This document shows, piece after piece, positions 6,134-12,825 of a stretch of 13,119 bases of DNA. The notes beneath the pieces were generated by a model. It did not search any database. It saw only the letters and a list, made by a program, of their open reading frames with translations, and was not told the DNA's origin. This DNA comes from Oscillospiraceae bacterium (GTDB taxonomy: Bacteria; Bacillota; Clostridia; Oscillospirales; Oscillospiraceae). The position numbers and the translations under genes were made by a program. Location of the stretch: assembly GCA_017399325.1 (NCBI GenBank), contig JAFQDY010000183.1, forward strand, positions 1-13,119. Reading direction: 5' to 3'. Positions within the stretch are counted from its first letter, which is position 1. The number at the start of each line of letters is the position of its first letter.

Positions 6134-6167
6134 GGCAAAATTCGGGTGATTTTTCACCCTGTTTGCC
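6134..6167. other. Hairpin in the dnaA 5' leader
   Basis: GGCAAA-attc-GGGTGA-tttt-TCACCC-tg-TTTGCC forms two six-bp helices with an internal loop. There is no T tract on the + strand, so it is not a terminator for dnaA. On the minus strand the sequence continues TGTTTTTG, so weak termination of antisense transcription is possible. It ends 27 bases before the AAAGGAG of dnaA. Confidence 0.5.
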
Positions 6168-6207
6168 AACAAAGAAAAAAGGTTTTTCATAAGAAAGGAG
6201 TTTAATA

Positions 6208-7521
6208 ATGGTATCAGCAGCATATGCCTGGGCGAAGGTGCTCACCTATCTGGAAGAGCAGATCACCCCCACCATGGTCTGCGCCTGGTTTGACGACGCA
6301 GAGCCGGTGGAATTCACCCAGGAACATTTCATTTTGTACGCCCCAAACGAGTTCCGCAGGGAGATCATCATCCGTCGCTGCACCGAATATGTGCAGGACG
6401 CCATCAAGGAAATTTTCGGTTTCGATGCCAAACTGAAAGTCTTTGGCGACGAGGAGATGAACAAGTATAAGACCGCCGGAAAATCCGCGGTGAATATGGA
6501 CTTAAATCCCCAGTTCACATTTGACAATTTTGTGGTGGGCCCCTCCAACCGGTTTGCCCACGGCGCGGCCAGCGCGGTCAGCAACAATCCCGGTCAGACC
6601 TACAACCCCCTGTTCATTTACGGACCTCCCGGCGTGGGCAAGACCCACCTTCTGTACGCCATTGCCGCAGGCATTCGTAAGCAGAATCCCGAGGCCAATG
6701 TGGTCTACATCAAGGGCGACCAGTTCACCAATGAACTGATCGCGGCCATCCAAAGCGGTAAGAACATCGAATTCCGGAACAAATACCGGGAAGCGGATCT
6801 GTTTTTGGTGGACGATATCCAGTTCATTGCCGGTAAGGACTCCACCCAGGAGGAGTTTTTCCACACATTCAACAAGTTATACGAAGAACGCAAGCAGATC
6901 GTGCTGACTTCCGACCGGAAACCCAGCGATATGCTCACTTTGGAAGAGCGTCTGCGTACCCGGTTTGAATGGGGACTGCTTGCCTCCATCGAAGCGCCGG
7001 ACTACGAGACCCGTATGGCCATCATCAAGGCCAAAGCCGATGCCCTGGGTCTGAACCTGCCCGACGATGTGTGCAACTACATTGCGGTGAATGTGACCAA
7101 CAATGTACGGCAACTGGAAGGTACGGTGAAGAAAATTATGGCCTACCGTGACTTAAACAATATGCCTTTGGATCTGCCCAATGTATCTCGCGCCATCACC
7201 GATATGTTCAAGGCCGAGGGCAACGCCCTGCCCACGCCCAACCTGATCATCAATCAGGTGTGCAAATTCTACTCGGTGGACGAGTCGGTACTTCGCGGCA
7301 CGCTGAAAAACAAAGGTACAGCCGAGGCCCGTCAGGTAGCAATTTATCTGATCCGGAAACTGACCAATCTGTCTACCCCCGAAATCGGAAAGGAACTGAA
7401 CAAAGACCACTCCACCATTCTTTATTCTGTTAACAAGGTGGAGCAGATGCTGGCCGCCGGTGACGAAAATCTGCAGAACCACATTCGGGACATCAACGCC
7501 AACATCAATTCCTGCCTGTAA
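6208..7521 (+). CDS. dnaA: Chromosomal replication initiator DnaA
   Basis: 437 residues, normal length with a short linker. Domain I is about residues 1-85, and the linker about 85-100 is brief. Domain III is an AAA+ ATPase with Walker A GPPGVGKT (139-146), Walker B LFLVDD (198-203), the LRTRFEWGL arginine region (249-257) and sensor 2 NNVRQLEG (298-305). Domain IV carries the DnaA-box-binding signature NKDHSTILYSVNKV (398-411). It binds ATP and DnaA boxes and melts oriC. AAAGGAG (6194-6200) lies seven bases before ATG. It is flanked on both sides by DnaA-box-like sites, and its promoter overlaps some of them. Confidence 0.98.
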   Translation: MVSAAYAWAKVLTYLEEQITPTMVCAWFDDAEPVEFTQEHFILYAPNEFRREIIIRRCTEYVQDAIKEIFGFDAKLKVFGDEEMNKYKTAGKSAVNMDLNPQFTFDNFVVGPSNRFAHGAASAVSNNPGQTYNPLFIYGPPGVGKTHLLYAIAAGIRKQNPEANVVYIKGDQFTNELIAAIQSGKNIEFRNKYREADLFLVDDIQFIAGKDSTQEEFFHTFNKLYEERKQIVLTSDRKPSDMLTLEERLRTRFEWGLLASIEAPDYETRMAIIKAKADALGLNLPDDVCNYIAVNVTNNVRQLEGTVKKIMAYRDLNNMPLDLPNVSRAITDMFKAEGNALPTPNLIINQVCKFYSVDESVLRGTLKNKGTAEARQVAIYLIRKLTNLSTPEIGKELNKDHSTILYSVNKVEQMLAAGDENLQNHIRDINANINSCL

Positions 7522-7767
7522 TGTTTTCCACAGGGGTTGTGGAATGTGGATAACATTTCTGTGGATAAAATTGCGCAAACCGTTTTTTTTACAGCCCCTG
7601 TGTAAAAGTTTCGTTTATTCACAAGATGGGTGTTGAAAAAAAGTCCTTGTAAAATAAGGCACTTTTCCGGTTTTCCACATATTTTCGTACTACTACGGTT
7701 ATTACTGCATAAAATATCTATTTATATATTTATATATCTTATTTTTTCAGAAAGAAGGGTTTTGAAT
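7522..7767. other. oriC: Replication origin oriC in the dnaA-dnaN gap
   Basis: This gap holds two perfect DnaA boxes TGTGGATAA (7545-7553, 7560-7568) 15 bp apart, one-mismatch boxes TTTTCCACA (7524-7532), TTATTCACA (7615-7623) and TTTTCCACA (7671-7679), and a two-mismatch TGTGTAAAA (7599-7607). A trinucleotide array and an AT-rich tract follow, next to dnaN. The dnaN reading frame stays open back to 7630, but it is origin DNA there. With the weaker boxes upstream of dnaA the origin may be bipartite, as in Bacillus. A T8 run (7583-7590) follows the short palindrome TTGCGCAA but is too weak to call a terminator. Confidence 0.88.
7690..7748. other. DnaA-trio and AT-rich unwinding element
   Basis: Starting ten bases after the last DnaA box is CTA-CTA-CGG-TTA-TTA-CTG (7690-7707). 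Four of the six triplets fit the DnaA-trio (3'-GAT or AAT-5' on the complementary strand). An uninterrupted stretch of A and T follows, rich in TATATA steps (about 7709-7748). DnaA-trios guide the DnaA filament onto single-stranded DNA in Bacillus-type origins. The order box, trio, AT-rich tract matches that system. Confidence 0.65.
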
Positions 7768-8874
7768 ATGCGTTTTACCTGTGAAAAAAGTCTGCTTGTG
7801 ATGGGCCTGAATATCACCGGCCGTACGGTGGCCCAAAAGAGCGCCCTGTCTGCCATTGAGGGTATCCTGTGCAAAGCGGGTACCGGCATCAGCCTCACCG
7901 GCTACAATATGGAGACCGCCATTACCTATATGATCGATGCGAATGTGAGCGATGTGGGTCAGTGCGTTCTGCCTGCAAAACTCTTCGGCGATATTGTAAG
8001 ACGCCTGCCCGAAGGGGAAGTGACCGTGGTGGTGGACGAAAATTATAAAGTGTCCATTCGCTCCGGCTACGCCAGTTTCACCATCTCGGCCGAGTCTGCA
8101 GACGATTATCCCATTTTGCCCGATGTGGGCGACGGCAAGAGCATCCGCATTCCCCAGAGCGCTATGAAAAACTTAATCAACGGCACCATCTTCGCCGTTT
8201 CCGAAAATCAGGGCCGTCCTATCCACACCGGCGTGAAGTTTGAGGTAGCGGAAGATCTGGTCTCTGCCATTGCCGTGGACGGATTCCGTTTGGCCCGCAG
8301 AACTTACAAGTGCGAGAATACCACCGGCAGAACTCTGTCTTTCGTTGTGCCTGCCCAGGGCCTGAAAGAAGTGGAAAAGATCCTGCAGGACACCGATGAC
8401 GATGTGGCATTCACATTGGGAACAAAGCACATTTTGTATCAGATCGGTGATGCCACTTTGGTCTGCCGTCTGCTGGAAGGCGAATTTTTGGACTGGCGGA
8501 AAGTTGTGCCTTACAACTCCCCCATCAAACTGGTAGCCCATGTTTCCGATCTGGTATCTTCCATGGAGCGCGTGGGTCTGATCGTTTCTGAAAAGTATAA
8601 GAGCCCTGTGCGCTGCCTGTTCACCAACCAGGAACTGCTTTTGCGCACCAACACCACCATCGGCGTGGCCGAGGACAAGTGTTCCATCGCCGGTGACGGC
8701 AAGGAACTGGAGATCGGCTTCAATGTGCGCTATCTGATCGACGCGCTGCGGGTGATCCCCACCGAGGAAGTCTGTTTGGAACTGACCAACAATTTGAGTC
8801 CCATCGTCATGAGCCCCGTGGATGATAAGCACGATTTTGCTTATATGATTTTGCCTGTGCGTATTAAGGGATAA
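7768..8874 (+). CDS. dnaN: DNA polymerase III beta subunit (sliding clamp)
   Basis: 368 residues, the usual length for a clamp of three similar domains. It forms the dimeric ring that holds the replicative polymerase on DNA. Landmarks are DDYPILP (112-118), AVDGFRLARR (169-178), LLEGEFLDWRKVVP, FNVRYLIDAL, and the C-terminal SPIVMSPVDD...FAYMILPVRI. The start at 7768 is chosen because AGAAGGG (7753-7759) precedes it and MRFTCEKSLL is the normal clamp N terminus; the 46 codons further upstream in frame lie in oriC. It is followed by an interspersed repeat, then yaaA. Confidence 0.97.
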   Translation: MRFTCEKSLLVMGLNITGRTVAQKSALSAIEGILCKAGTGISLTGYNMETAITYMIDANVSDVGQCVLPAKLFGDIVRRLPEGEVTVVVDENYKVSIRSGYASFTISAESADDYPILPDVGDGKSIRIPQSAMKNLINGTIFAVSENQGRPIHTGVKFEVAEDLVSAIAVDGFRLARRTYKCENTTGRTLSFVVPAQGLKEVEKILQDTDDDVAFTLGTKHILYQIGDATLVCRLLEGEFLDWRKVVPYNSPIKLVAHVSDLVSSMERVGLIVSEKYKSPVRCLFTNQELLLRTNTTIGVAEDKCSIAGDGKELEIGFNVRYLIDALRVIPTEEVCLELTNNLSPIVMSPVDDKHDFAYMILPVRIKG

Positions 8875-8877
8875 AAA

Positions 8878-8999
8878 GCCTTCTCCTCAAGGGAAAGGTG
8901 TCAGCCGAACAGGCTGACGGATGAGGTGTTAACGAGCATTTGTCACCTCATCAGTCAAAAATCAGAGATTTTTGCCAGCTTCTCGTTCCCGGAGAAGCC
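8878..8999. repeat. Interspersed palindromic repeat, copy B, between dnaN and yaaA
   Basis: Terminal arms GCCTTCTCC (8878-8886) and GGAGAAGCC (8991-8999) pair with one mismatch. Inside are GTCAGCC-gaaca-GGCTGAC, a GATGAGGTG / CACCTCATC stem, and CAAAAATC-aga-GATTTTTG. The 28-bp core at 8952-8979 matches 62-89 at 27 positions. The element fills the gap that separates the dnaN stop from the yaaA SD and has no T tract. Any transcript crossing it would be heavily structured. Confidence 0.8.
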
Positions 9000-9017
9000 T
9001 GTATAAGGAATATTTTT

Positions 9018-9272
9018 ATGAAAGTAACCGTTACGAAAAAAGTACAAAATGCCGTGCCCGTTGCCATTCACACGGAATTTATCAAGTTGCAGGACGCTAT
9101 GAAGTACGCCAACATCGTCTACTCCGGCGGTGAAGCCAAGCAACTGATATTGGACGAAAAAGTGAAGGTCAATGGCGAAATCTGCACCATACGGGGCAAG
9201 AAACTCTACCCCGGTGACACCTTTGCCTTTATGGGCGGCATTTACCAAATTTGCGCTTATGAATCTGCATAA
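9018..9272 (+). CDS. yaaA: S4-domain RNA-binding protein YaaA
   Basis: 84 residues. The S4 RNA-binding fold spans about residues 20-68 (EFIKLQDAMKYANIVYSGGEAKQLILDEKVKVNGE...RGKKLYPGD, given here in part). Small S4 proteins at this position between dnaN and recF are standard in Firmicutes; their exact role is unclear, and ribosome association has been suggested. ATG at 9018 is supported by AAGGA (9005-9009); an upstream in-frame ATG at 8940 lies inside repeat copy B and is rejected. The end overlaps the recF start by 14 bases, suggesting translational coupling. Confidence 0.92.
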   Translation: MKVTVTKKVQNAVPVAIHTEFIKLQDAMKYANIVYSGGEAKQLILDEKVKVNGEICTIRGKKLYPGDTFAFMGGIYQICAYESA

Positions 9273-10359
9273 CATTCGGCTTGAAAATTTCCGAAATTAC
9301 GGTGCGGCTGCAGTGGAATTTGACCCGGGCGTGAACCTGATCCTGGGCGACAACGCCCAAGGCAAGACCAACCTTTTGGAAGCCATCGCTTTTTTGGGTT
9401 CGGGCAAAGCCTTCCGGGCGCAAAAGGCAGCGGAACTGATCAAGATCGGCGCGGATTTTGCCCAAATTGAGGGCGATATGTTCTCCCAGCAGCGGGAACA
9501 ATCCCTGAAATGGGTGCTGTTTTCCGGGCAAAGACCCCGGCAAATTTACCGCAACGGGGTAAAAAAGCGGACAAGCGCCGATATTTCCGGTGTGCTGAAC
9601 ACCATATTGTTCTGCCCGGAAGACTTAATGGTGCTAAAAGGCGGCGGCGCAGGCCGGCGGCGGCTGGCAGATACTGCCATTTGCCAACTTCGGCCCAATT
9701 ATGAGGCGGCGCTTTCAGAGTATAACCGCATTTTGGAGCAGAAAAATAAGATCCTCAAAGACCGGCACGAGAACCCGGCGCTGCTGGAAATTTTGCCGGA
9801 ATTCAATGCAAGACTCTGTCAGGTCGGTGCGCTGATCATCTCTTACAGGGCAAGGTTTTTCGAGGGACTTGGCCGGGAAGCCAAGAAATATCACCAACTG
9901 TTTTCCGGCGGCAAAGAGGAATTTTCCCTCACCTACAAAACAGTTTCGACAATTTCCGACAATTTCGCGCCGGTTTCGGAACTGGAAAATTGCCTGCGGG
10001 AACATTTGGAAAGCCATTACCGGGCGGAACTGGAGAGCAGTTCCTGCCTGACCGGCCCTCACAAGGACGATTTTGATGTGCATTTGTCGGAAATGTCCCT
10101 GAAATCCTTCGGTTCGCAAGGGCAGGTCCGCACCGCGGCCATCAGTTTGAAACTGGCCCAGCGGGACTTGATGGAAAAAGAGTCCGGGGAAACGCCCTTG
10201 CTGCTATTGGACGATGTTCTGTCGGAGTTAGACCCGGGCCGGCAGGATTTTGTATTAAATCACATCACCCACGGACAGGTGTTTATCACCTGCTGCGAGT
10301 CCGACCGGTTCACCAAACTGGGTAAGACCATCGAAATCGAAAAGGGAACGGTAAAATAA
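9259..10359 (+). CDS. recF: DNA replication and repair protein RecF
   Basis: 366 residues, typical length. An SMC-like ABC ATPase that loads RecA on gapped DNA with RecO and RecR. Walker A GDNAQGKT is at 30-37, the ABC signature region LKSFGSQGQVRTAAISL follows LTGPHKDDF, and Walker B LLLLDDVLSELD begins at 314 with D318/D319. The start MNLHNIRLENFRNY is the family N terminus; ATG 9259 lies inside the last codons of yaaA and lacks a strong SD, fitting coupling. In-frame sequence back to 9172 is only the shadow of yaaA. The stop is three bases before the inverted repeats of the GIY-YIG cassette. Confidence 0.97.
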   Translation: MNLHNIRLENFRNYGAAAVEFDPGVNLILGDNAQGKTNLLEAIAFLGSGKAFRAQKAAELIKIGADFAQIEGDMFSQQREQSLKWVLFSGQRPRQIYRNGVKKRTSADISGVLNTILFCPEDLMVLKGGGAGRRRLADTAICQLRPNYEAALSEYNRILEQKNKILKDRHENPALLEILPEFNARLCQVGALIISYRARFFEGLGREAKKYHQLFSGGKEEFSLTYKTVSTISDNFAPVSELENCLREHLESHYRAELESSSCLTGPHKDDFDVHLSEMSLKSFGSQGQVRTAAISLKLAQRDLMEKESGETPLLLLDDVLSELDPGRQDFVLNHITHGQVFITCCESDRFTKLGKTIEIEKGTVK

Positions 10360-10361
10360 TG

Positions 10362-10463
10362 GGTCATTCCGAGCCAGTGCGCACACTGGCGTGGGAATCC
10401 CCTTCAGCGGTTGCATATCCTTTGGGGATTGCCACTTTGGGCATTCGCCCTCCTCGAAATGAC
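10362..10463. repeat. Inverted pair of hairpin repeats left of the GIY-YIG gene
   Basis: Two 40-bp units face each other. L1 (10363-10402) runs GTCATTCCGAG, apical CCAGTG-cgca-CACTGG, CGTGGGAATCCCC. L2 (10424-10463), read in reverse, runs GTCATTTCGAG, apical GGGC-gaat-GCCC, AGTGGCAATCCCC. The ends are conserved while the apical hairpin changes sequence but keeps a four-base loop. L1 and the right copy at 10801-10840 differ at two positions only, and these two pair with each other. Confidence 0.8.
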
Positions 10464-10489
10464 TATAAGAAGGCACGAAGGTGATTGAT

Positions 10490-10777
10490 GTGAACTACTA
10501 TGTGTATATTTTGACCAATACACATAAGTCCGTTCTTTATACAGGCGTTACAAACGATTTGGCAAGGCGTGTGTATGAACATAAACACCATTTTGATAAA
10601 CGCAGTTTTACGGCGCAATACAATGTGGAAAATTTGGTTTACTATGAACTGACCAATAACCCGGAAGCGGCGATCGCGCGGGAAAAACAAATCAAAAGTT
10701 GGAACAGAAAAAGAAAAGAAAAATTGATCGAAAGTAAGAATCCCACGTGGATAGATCTTTATACATCAATCCTTTGA
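10490..10777 (+). CDS. Stand-alone GIY-YIG nuclease-domain protein
   Basis: 95 residues, a single GIY-YIG domain with nothing else. The core is YYVYIL (3-8, the GIY strand) and LYTG (16-19, the YIG strand), then NDLARRVYEHK with R27, and the catalytic-type glutamate E65 in AREKQIKSW; a basic RKRKEKL follows. All usual catalytic positions appear present, so single-strand nicking is plausible; the target is unknown. GTG at 10490 (SD-like AAGGTG upstream) gives the usual family N terminus; GTG at 10481 with AAGAAGG is an alternative, adding three residues. Similar small proteins are often loosely named UvrC-like or YhbQ-like. It replaces the remB/yaaB gene found here in Bacillus and is enclosed by inverted hairpin repeats. 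Confidence 0.88.
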   Translation: MNYYVYILTNTHKSVLYTGVTNDLARRVYEHKHHFDKRSFTAQYNVENLVYYELTNNPEAAIAREKQIKSWNRKRKEKLIESKNPTWIDLYTSIL

Positions 10778-10800
10778 TTTAGGAATATTACATTTATTTT

Positions 10801-10841
10801 GGGGATTGCCACGCCAGTGTGCGCACTGGCTCGCAATGACC
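10801..10841. repeat. Right inverted hairpin repeat of the GIY-YIG cassette
   Basis: In reverse it reads GGTCATTGCGAG, CCAGTG-cgca-CACTGG, CGTGGCAATCCCC. Against L1 the changes are C to G and G to C at the two positions that pair in the basal stem (ATTCC/GGAAT becomes ATTGC/GCAAT). It ends 44 bases before the gyrB ATG, so it sits in the gyrB leader. Confidence 0.8.
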
Positions 10842-10885
10842 GATATTTTTGTGTTGAAGAAGATTTTTATGACAGGAGTAGTGTT

Positions 10886-12811
10886 ATGTCTGAAGAAACC
10901 AAGGTAACAGAAGAATACGGCGGTTCGCAAATTCAGGTCCTTGAGGGCCTGGAGGCGGTGCGGAAGCGCCCCGGTATGTACATCGGCTCTACATCCAGTT
11001 CGGGCTTGCACCATCTGGTGTACGAGATCGTGGACAACTCCATCGACGAGGCCCTGGCCGGCTACTGCAAAAACATCACCGTCACCATCAACCCCGGTAA
11101 CTCCATCACCGTTACCGACGATGGCCGCGGCATTCCTGTGGACATTCAGCCCCAGACCGGAAAGCCGGCGTTGGAAGTGGTTTTCACCGTTTTGCACGCA
11201 GGCGGTAAGTTCGGCGGCGGCGGTTATAAGGTCTCCGGCGGCCTCCACGGCGTGGGCGCGTCTGTTGTAAACGCCCTTTCCGAGAGCCTGACTGCCCGTG
11301 TTCACAAAAACGGCAACATTTATGAAATGAAGTTCGCCCGTGGCCACATCACCCAGGAGATGAAGATCGTCGGCACTACCGACAAGACCGGCACGGAAGT
11401 TACCTTCCAGCCCGACCCGGAGATGTTCGATGACATCATCTATTCCTACGAAGTTTTGCACGAGCGTATGCGGGAGGAGGCCTTCCTGAACGCCGGCCTG
11501 AGTATCACCATCACCGACGCCCGGGAAGACGAGATCCGCACCGAGACCATGTGCTACGAGGGCGGTATTCGCGAATTTGCATTGTTCCACAATCGGAACA
11601 AGACCGCCCTGCATCAGGATGTGATTTATTTAAGCGGCAAAAAGGACGAGGCAAGCGCCGAGATCGCCATTCAGTACAACGACGGCTTCAGTGAATTTAT
11701 GCTGTCTTTTGCCAACGATGTGCGCACCCCCGAGGGCGGTATGCACGAGACCGGTTTCAAGACGGCGCTGACCCGCGTCATCAACAACTACGGCACCAAA
11801 ACCGGCACAATCAAAGGCGACGACAAGGTCACGGGCGATGATTGCCGGGAAGGCATTACCGTCATTATTTCCGTTAAATTGACCGACGCCCAGTTTGAAG
11901 GCCAGACCAAGGCAAAATTGGGCAACGCCTACATCCGCACCCTTGTGGAGCAGGTGGTGGGCGACCAACTGGCCACCTATTTTGAGGAGCATCCTGCCAC
12001 CGCCAAGGCCATTTTGGAAAAGGCGCTGATGGCAAACCGCGTCCGGGAAGCCGCCAGAAAGGCCCGCGACAACGCCCGCCGGAAAAACGGCCTGGAATCC
12101 GGCGGTATGCCCGACAAATTGCAGGACTGCAACGAGCGGGACCCCTCGCTGTGCGAACTTTACATCGTCGAGGGTGACTCCGCTGCCGGCTCTGCCATTC
12201 AGGGCAGAGACTCCCGTTTCCAAGCCATTTTGGCTATGTGGGGTAAGATGCTGAACGTGGAAAAGGCAAGAGCCGACAAGGTCTACGGCAACGACAAACT
12301 CTCCCCCCTGATCATCGCCCTTGGCGGCGGTATCGGCGAGGATTTCGACATTGAAAAACTCCGCTACCACAAGATCGTCATTATGAGTGACGCGGACGTG
12401 GACGGCGCGCATATCCGCACGCTGTTGCTGACATTCTTCTTCCGCTATATGCGGCCTCTCATTGAAAACGGCTATGTGTACTCCGCCGTGCCGCCCCTTT
12501 ACAAGATAAAGCGTGGCAAGACCGAGCGTGTGGCCTACTCCGACGAGGAGCGCGACCTTGTGTCCGCAGAACTCCGCGGCGAGAGTAACGCCAAGGTGGA
12601 GATCAGCCGGTTCAAGGGCTTGGGCGAAATGGACCCCCACGAACTGTGGGAGACCACCATGGACCCGGAAAAGCGCACATTGCGCCGGATCACGCTGGAC
12701 GATGCGGCCCATGCTGATGAGATCTTCACCATCCTGATGGGCGAGGCCGTCGAACCCCGGAAAGAATGGATCGAACGCAACGCAAAGTATGCCATCAATA
12801 TTGACATTTAA
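10886..12811 (+). CDS. gyrB: DNA gyrase subunit B
   Basis: 641 residues, the usual Firmicutes length. It supplies ATP hydrolysis for negative supercoiling. The GHKL ATPase shows EIVDNSIDEALAG (N51, E55), DDGRGIPV (78-85) and GGLHGVGA (118-125). The TOPRIM domain has EGD at 429-431 and the metal aspartates DADVD (502-506). The C-terminal RFKGLGEM is present. The start at 10886 follows AGGAG (10874-10878) with seven bases spacing; the frame upstream encodes translated repeat (ATPVCALARND) and is not real. The TOPRIM loop is unusual: EGDSAAGSAIQGRD and AILAMWGKMLN replace the common EGDSAGGSAKQGRD and AILPLRGKILN. It is 14 bases from gyrA, surely one operon. Confidence 0.97.
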   Translation: MSEETKVTEEYGGSQIQVLEGLEAVRKRPGMYIGSTSSSGLHHLVYEIVDNSIDEALAGYCKNITVTINPGNSITVTDDGRGIPVDIQPQTGKPALEVVFTVLHAGGKFGGGGYKVSGGLHGVGASVVNALSESLTARVHKNGNIYEMKFARGHITQEMKIVGTTDKTGTEVTFQPDPEMFDDIIYSYEVLHERMREEAFLNAGLSITITDAREDEIRTETMCYEGGIREFALFHNRNKTALHQDVIYLSGKKDEASAEIAIQYNDGFSEFMLSFANDVRTPEGGMHETGFKTALTRVINNYGTKTGTIKGDDKVTGDDCREGITVIISVKLTDAQFEGQTKAKLGNAYIRTLVEQVVGDQLATYFEEHPATAKAILEKALMANRVREAARKARDNARRKNGLESGGMPDKLQDCNERDPSLCELYIVEGDSAAGSAIQGRDSRFQAILAMWGKMLNVEKARADKVYGNDKLSPLIIALGGGIGEDFDIEKLRYHKIVIMSDADVDGAHIRTLLLTFFFRYMRPLIENGYVYSAVPPLYKIKRGKTERVAYSDEERDLVSAELRGESNAKVEISRFKGLGEMDPHELWETTMDPEKRTLRRITLDDAAHADEIFTILMGEAVEPRKEWIERNAKYAINIDI

Positions 12812-12825
12812 GGAGGTGACGGAAT

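Larger units (their letters stand above)
10362..10841. mobile_element. Candidate mobile cassette: GIY-YIG gene within 41-bp inverted repeats
   Basis: The outer arms 10362-10402 and 10801-10841 are inverted copies with 39 of 41 bases equal. They enclose an extra inverted copy (L2) and one gene for a stand-alone GIY-YIG nuclease. The unit fills the whole recF-gyrB gap apart from a two-base spacer on the left and the gyrB leader on the right. The gene looks richer in A/T than recF and gyrB. No target-site duplication is obvious. Mobility is inferred from architecture only; this is not a known transposase unit. Confidence 0.45.

Noticed and set aside
5793..6245. Minus-strand 150-residue frame upstream of dnaA
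   Set aside because: It is made of low-complexity Phe/Lys-rich translation of AT-rich origin DNA and overlaps promoters, a terminator and the dnaA start.
7571..7590. Terminator after dnaA (TTGCGCAA followed by T8)
   Set aside because: The palindrome leaves at most a four-base stem with no loop, too weak for a Rho-independent terminator.
7630..7767. N-terminal extension of dnaN by 46 codons
   Set aside because: The sequence is oriC (DnaA box, trio, AT tract). The clamp N terminus and SD place the start at 7768.
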